A DNA stretch of 7,861 nucleotides from CAZWSE01 sp964636575 (GTDB lineage Bacteria; Pseudomonadota; Alphaproteobacteria; Rhodobacterales; Rhodobacteraceae). The translations under genes were made by a program, and so were the position numbers. The DNA lies in the NCBI GenBank assembly GCA_964636575.1, contig CAZWSE010000124.1, forward strand, positions 1 through 7,861, given 5' to 3'. Shown in pieces: positions 6,456-7,861 of this stretch. The notes below the pieces were generated by a model that had not been told where the DNA came from, made no database searches, and worked only from the letters and a program-made list of their open reading frames with translations. Position 1 is the first letter of the stretch, and each line of letters begins with the position of its first letter.

Positions 6456-7612
6456 ATCGCACCTTCAGCGTCGATGTTGAGACGGGTCAACAACAGGTTC
6501 GCAGCCGTGGTCATGCGCGACACAAAGCCACCGCGCGGCACGTCGGCTTCGGCCACAAGCGGGATGCGCGTCACAGGCAACCCTTCGGGGGCAATCACCA
6601 GTTCGGCCAGCGTGTCACCTTGCTTGATCGGGGCAGAGATAGGGCCGTTGTAGACCACTTCGGCTTTGGTGTCGGTCGGGGCGAGGGCGGGCATCAACAA
6701 GGACACATCCTCTGCTGTGACCAAGCCCACGGTGTCTTCCGCACCCATCCAGACCTGCGCTTGGGCAACGCGGGTGCCAGCAGTGGTCAATTTACGCTCG
6801 GAAAACTGGCGGAAGGCCCAGTTGACGATGGACTCTGATTCAGTGGCCCGCGCGTCTTGGCTGTCAATCCCAGAGATCACAAAGATCACGCGACGGTTGC
6901 CTTGAAGAGCAGACCCGGCAAGACCGTAGCCCGCTTCCTGAGTATGGCCCGTCTTTAGCCCGTCCGCACCAATACCTAGGTTCAACAGCGGGTTGCGGTT
7001 GCGCACGTTTTGAGGGGCGCGGCCATCGAATTCAAACCGTGTCTCAGCAAACATAGGGTAGAATTCAGGGAAATCGGTGATCAAACGGTTCGCGAGCAAT
7101 GCCAGATCGCGCATCGACATGCGGTGGCCTTCTTGGGGCCAGCCGTTTGAATTGGTGAAGGTAGAATTGGTCATGCCCATGTTGACCGCGCGTGTGGTCA
7201 TGAAACGGGCAAAACCGGCTTCTGTGCCGTCAGGCGACAGGGCTTCGGCCAGAACCACGCAGGCGTCATTGCCCGACAGCACGATGATCCCGCGGATCAG
7301 GTCGCTAACGGTGACCCGATCGGTGGTGTCCAGAAACATGGTCGACCCGCCATAAGACATGGCCTTGGCCGAGACACGCAGCTTTTCATCTAAAGACAGC
7401 CGCCCGTCGCGGATTGCCTCAAAGGTCACGTAAAGGGTCATCAGCTTGGACATAGACGCAGGCGGCAAGGGTGTGTCCGCGTTCTTGTCGAGCAAGATCG
7501 TGCCGCTGGTTTGGTCGATAACAAAAGCCGCCTTGGCGCGTGTTTCAAACGCATCTGCGGGCAGGGCACCCCCCAGAGCAAGTGCGGCGATCAAAAGAAT
7601 TGTGCGCAACAT
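6452..7612 (-). CDS. D-alanyl-D-alanine carboxypeptidase (class C low-molecular-mass PBP, peptidase S11)
   Basis: A 386-residue periplasmic penicillin-binding protein that removes the terminal D-Ala from peptidoglycan pentapeptides, limiting cross-linking. The first 21 residues form a signal peptide with an Ala-Asp-Ala cleavage site before Phe22. The catalytic motifs are complete and well spaced: SMSK (Ser53, Lys56), SGN (113-115) and KTG (220-222). After the catalytic domain (about 24-270) comes a beta-rich domain (about 274-360), as in PBP5/PBP6. The end (about 359-380, RGGFVSRMTTAANLLLTRL) could be an amphipathic membrane-anchoring helix. This is the DacA/DacC type, and I leave the symbol open. 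The ATG is the only start: AAAGGA lies 13 bases upstream, longer than ideal, and no alternative start codon occurs between the preceding stop and this ATG. The stop overlaps the tmk GTG. Confidence 0.95.
   Translation of the reverse strand: MLRTILLIAALALGGALPADAFETRAKAAFVIDQTSGTILLDKNADTPLPPASMSKLMTLYVTFEAIRDGRLSLDEKLRVSAKAMSYGGSTMFLDTTDRVTVSDLIRGIIVLSGNDACVVLAEALSPDGTEAGFARFMTTRAVNMGMTNSTFTNSNGWPQEGHRMSMRDLALLANRLITDFPEFYPMFAETRFEFDGRAPQNVRNRNPLLNLGIGADGLKTGHTQEAGYGLAGSALQGNRRVIFVISGIDSQDARATESESIVNWAFRQFSERKLTTAGTRVAQAQVWMGAEDTVGLVTAEDVSLLMPALAPTDTKAEVVYNGPISAPIKQGDTLAELVIAPEGLPVTRIPLVAEADVPRGGFVSRMTTAANLLLTRLNIDAEGAM
6461..6466 (-). promoter_or_regulatory. Ribosome binding site supporting the GTG start of tmk
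   Basis: On the minus strand GAAGGT lies five bases before the GTG at 6455, inside the last codons of the carboxypeptidase gene. It favours GTG over the internal ATG at 6422, whose upstream sequence (GGTCGCGGC) is a poor site. Confidence 0.55.
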
Positions 7613-7625
7613 AGTCCGAGGGGTG

Positions 7626-7631
7626 TCCTTT
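7626..7631 (-). promoter_or_regulatory. Ribosome binding site of the D-Ala-D-Ala carboxypeptidase
   Basis: On the minus strand AAAGGA lies 13 bases before the ATG at 7612. The motif is good but the spacing is longer than the usual 5 to 9. A weaker GGA lies only two bases before the ATG. No other start codon is available in this frame. Confidence 0.45.
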
Positions 7632-7633
7632 GG

Positions 7634-7861
7634 TTAGTTGGTGACAGCGTAGGCGTCAGAGAAACCTTCGGCCTTGATCTTTTTCAGCAGGCTGGCGCGT
7701 TCCGATGTGGATTGCGCAGGGCCGACCAGAACCCGCCAGAAGGCTTTGCCATTGGCGGATTGTTTTTTCACTGTTGGCACGATGCCTGCATTGCGCATCA
7801 CGTTTGCGGTGCGCTGGGCATTGGCTTCAACACTGAAGATACCAAGCTGGATGAAGGGTTT
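7634..7861 (-). CDS. SPOR-domain protein, C-terminal fragment
   Basis: The frame is open from the window edge to a TAA at 7634-7636 and gives 75 residues, KPFIQLGIFS to SDAYAVTN. This is a near-complete SPOR domain: FIQLGIFSVEANAQ starts the first strand and helix, VPTVKK is a second strand, and FWRVLVGP with the closing helix and FSDAYAV complete the two-fold pattern. SPOR domains bind peptidoglycan strands lacking stem peptides, mainly at the septum. The N-terminal part lies outside the window, so the full protein type (membrane-anchored SPOR protein, RlpA-like or other) cannot be told. The carboxypeptidase follows after 21 bp on the same strand, suggesting co-transcription of two envelope proteins. 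Confidence 0.88.
   Translation of the reverse strand, partial: KPFIQLGIFSVEANAQRTANVMRNAGIVPTVKKQSANGKAFWRVLVGPAQSTSERASLLKKIKAEGFSDAYAVTN

Noticed and set aside
6072..6838. Plus-strand open frames of 193 and 129 codons opposite tmk and the carboxypeptidase
   Set aside because: They overlap each other and two firmly identified genes in antisense, and show no domain or start signal.
1..7861. Search for a defence system, CRISPR array, transposon, integron, prophage, riboswitch or tRNA
   Set aside because: No repeat-spacer pattern, transposase, terminal inverted repeats, tRNA-like fold or toxin-antitoxin pair was seen. All substantial frames are accounted for by housekeeping or transport genes.

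Overview
The window looks like chromosomal DNA from an alphaproteobacterium, most likely a Rhodobacteraceae (Roseobacter-group) species. This rests on the moderately high GC content by eye, the protein sequences, the gene order on the minus strand, and two intergenic sequences resembling a repeat type I associate with this family. The family assignment is from recognition; no search was run.

Left part (1-3001): a short leader with a candidate promoter drives an SLC13-type permease with two internal RCK_C (TrkA-C) domains on the plus strand (119-2008). It converges on an AEC-family permease read on the minus strand (2072-3001, GTG start). The 63 bp between their stops hold a perfect inverted repeat, which could end the plus-strand transcript, and an A/T-rich tail.

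Right part (3064-7861): six minus-strand genes are packed as an apparent operon, listed in transcription order. They are the C-terminal end of a SPOR-domain protein (cut by the window edge), a periplasmic D-alanyl-D-alanine carboxypeptidase, thymidylate kinase (tmk), DNA polymerase III delta' (holB), a TatD-family metal-dependent hydrolase, and a PhnP-like metallo-beta-lactamase-fold hydrolase. Three of the five junctions are 4-base stop/start overlaps (GTGA, ATGA, ATGA) and the others are 13 and 21 bp, so translation is probably coupled. The group combines cell-wall trimming and septal peptidoglycan binding with dTTP supply, clamp loading and two hydrolases. I recall this order as common in Rhodobacteraceae, so it is a conserved housekeeping cluster. 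A 62-bp gap with a repeat-like element separates it from the AEC gene, which could be its distal member or have its own promoter.

The window is almost fully coding, with no gene-free stretch over 120 bp. I see no mobile element, CRISPR array, RNA gene, phage gene or defence gene. I found no convincing undescribed system. The items most worth a second look are the intergenic repeat-like elements, the uncharacterised MBL hydrolase coupled to TatD, and the permease with its regulatory insert.
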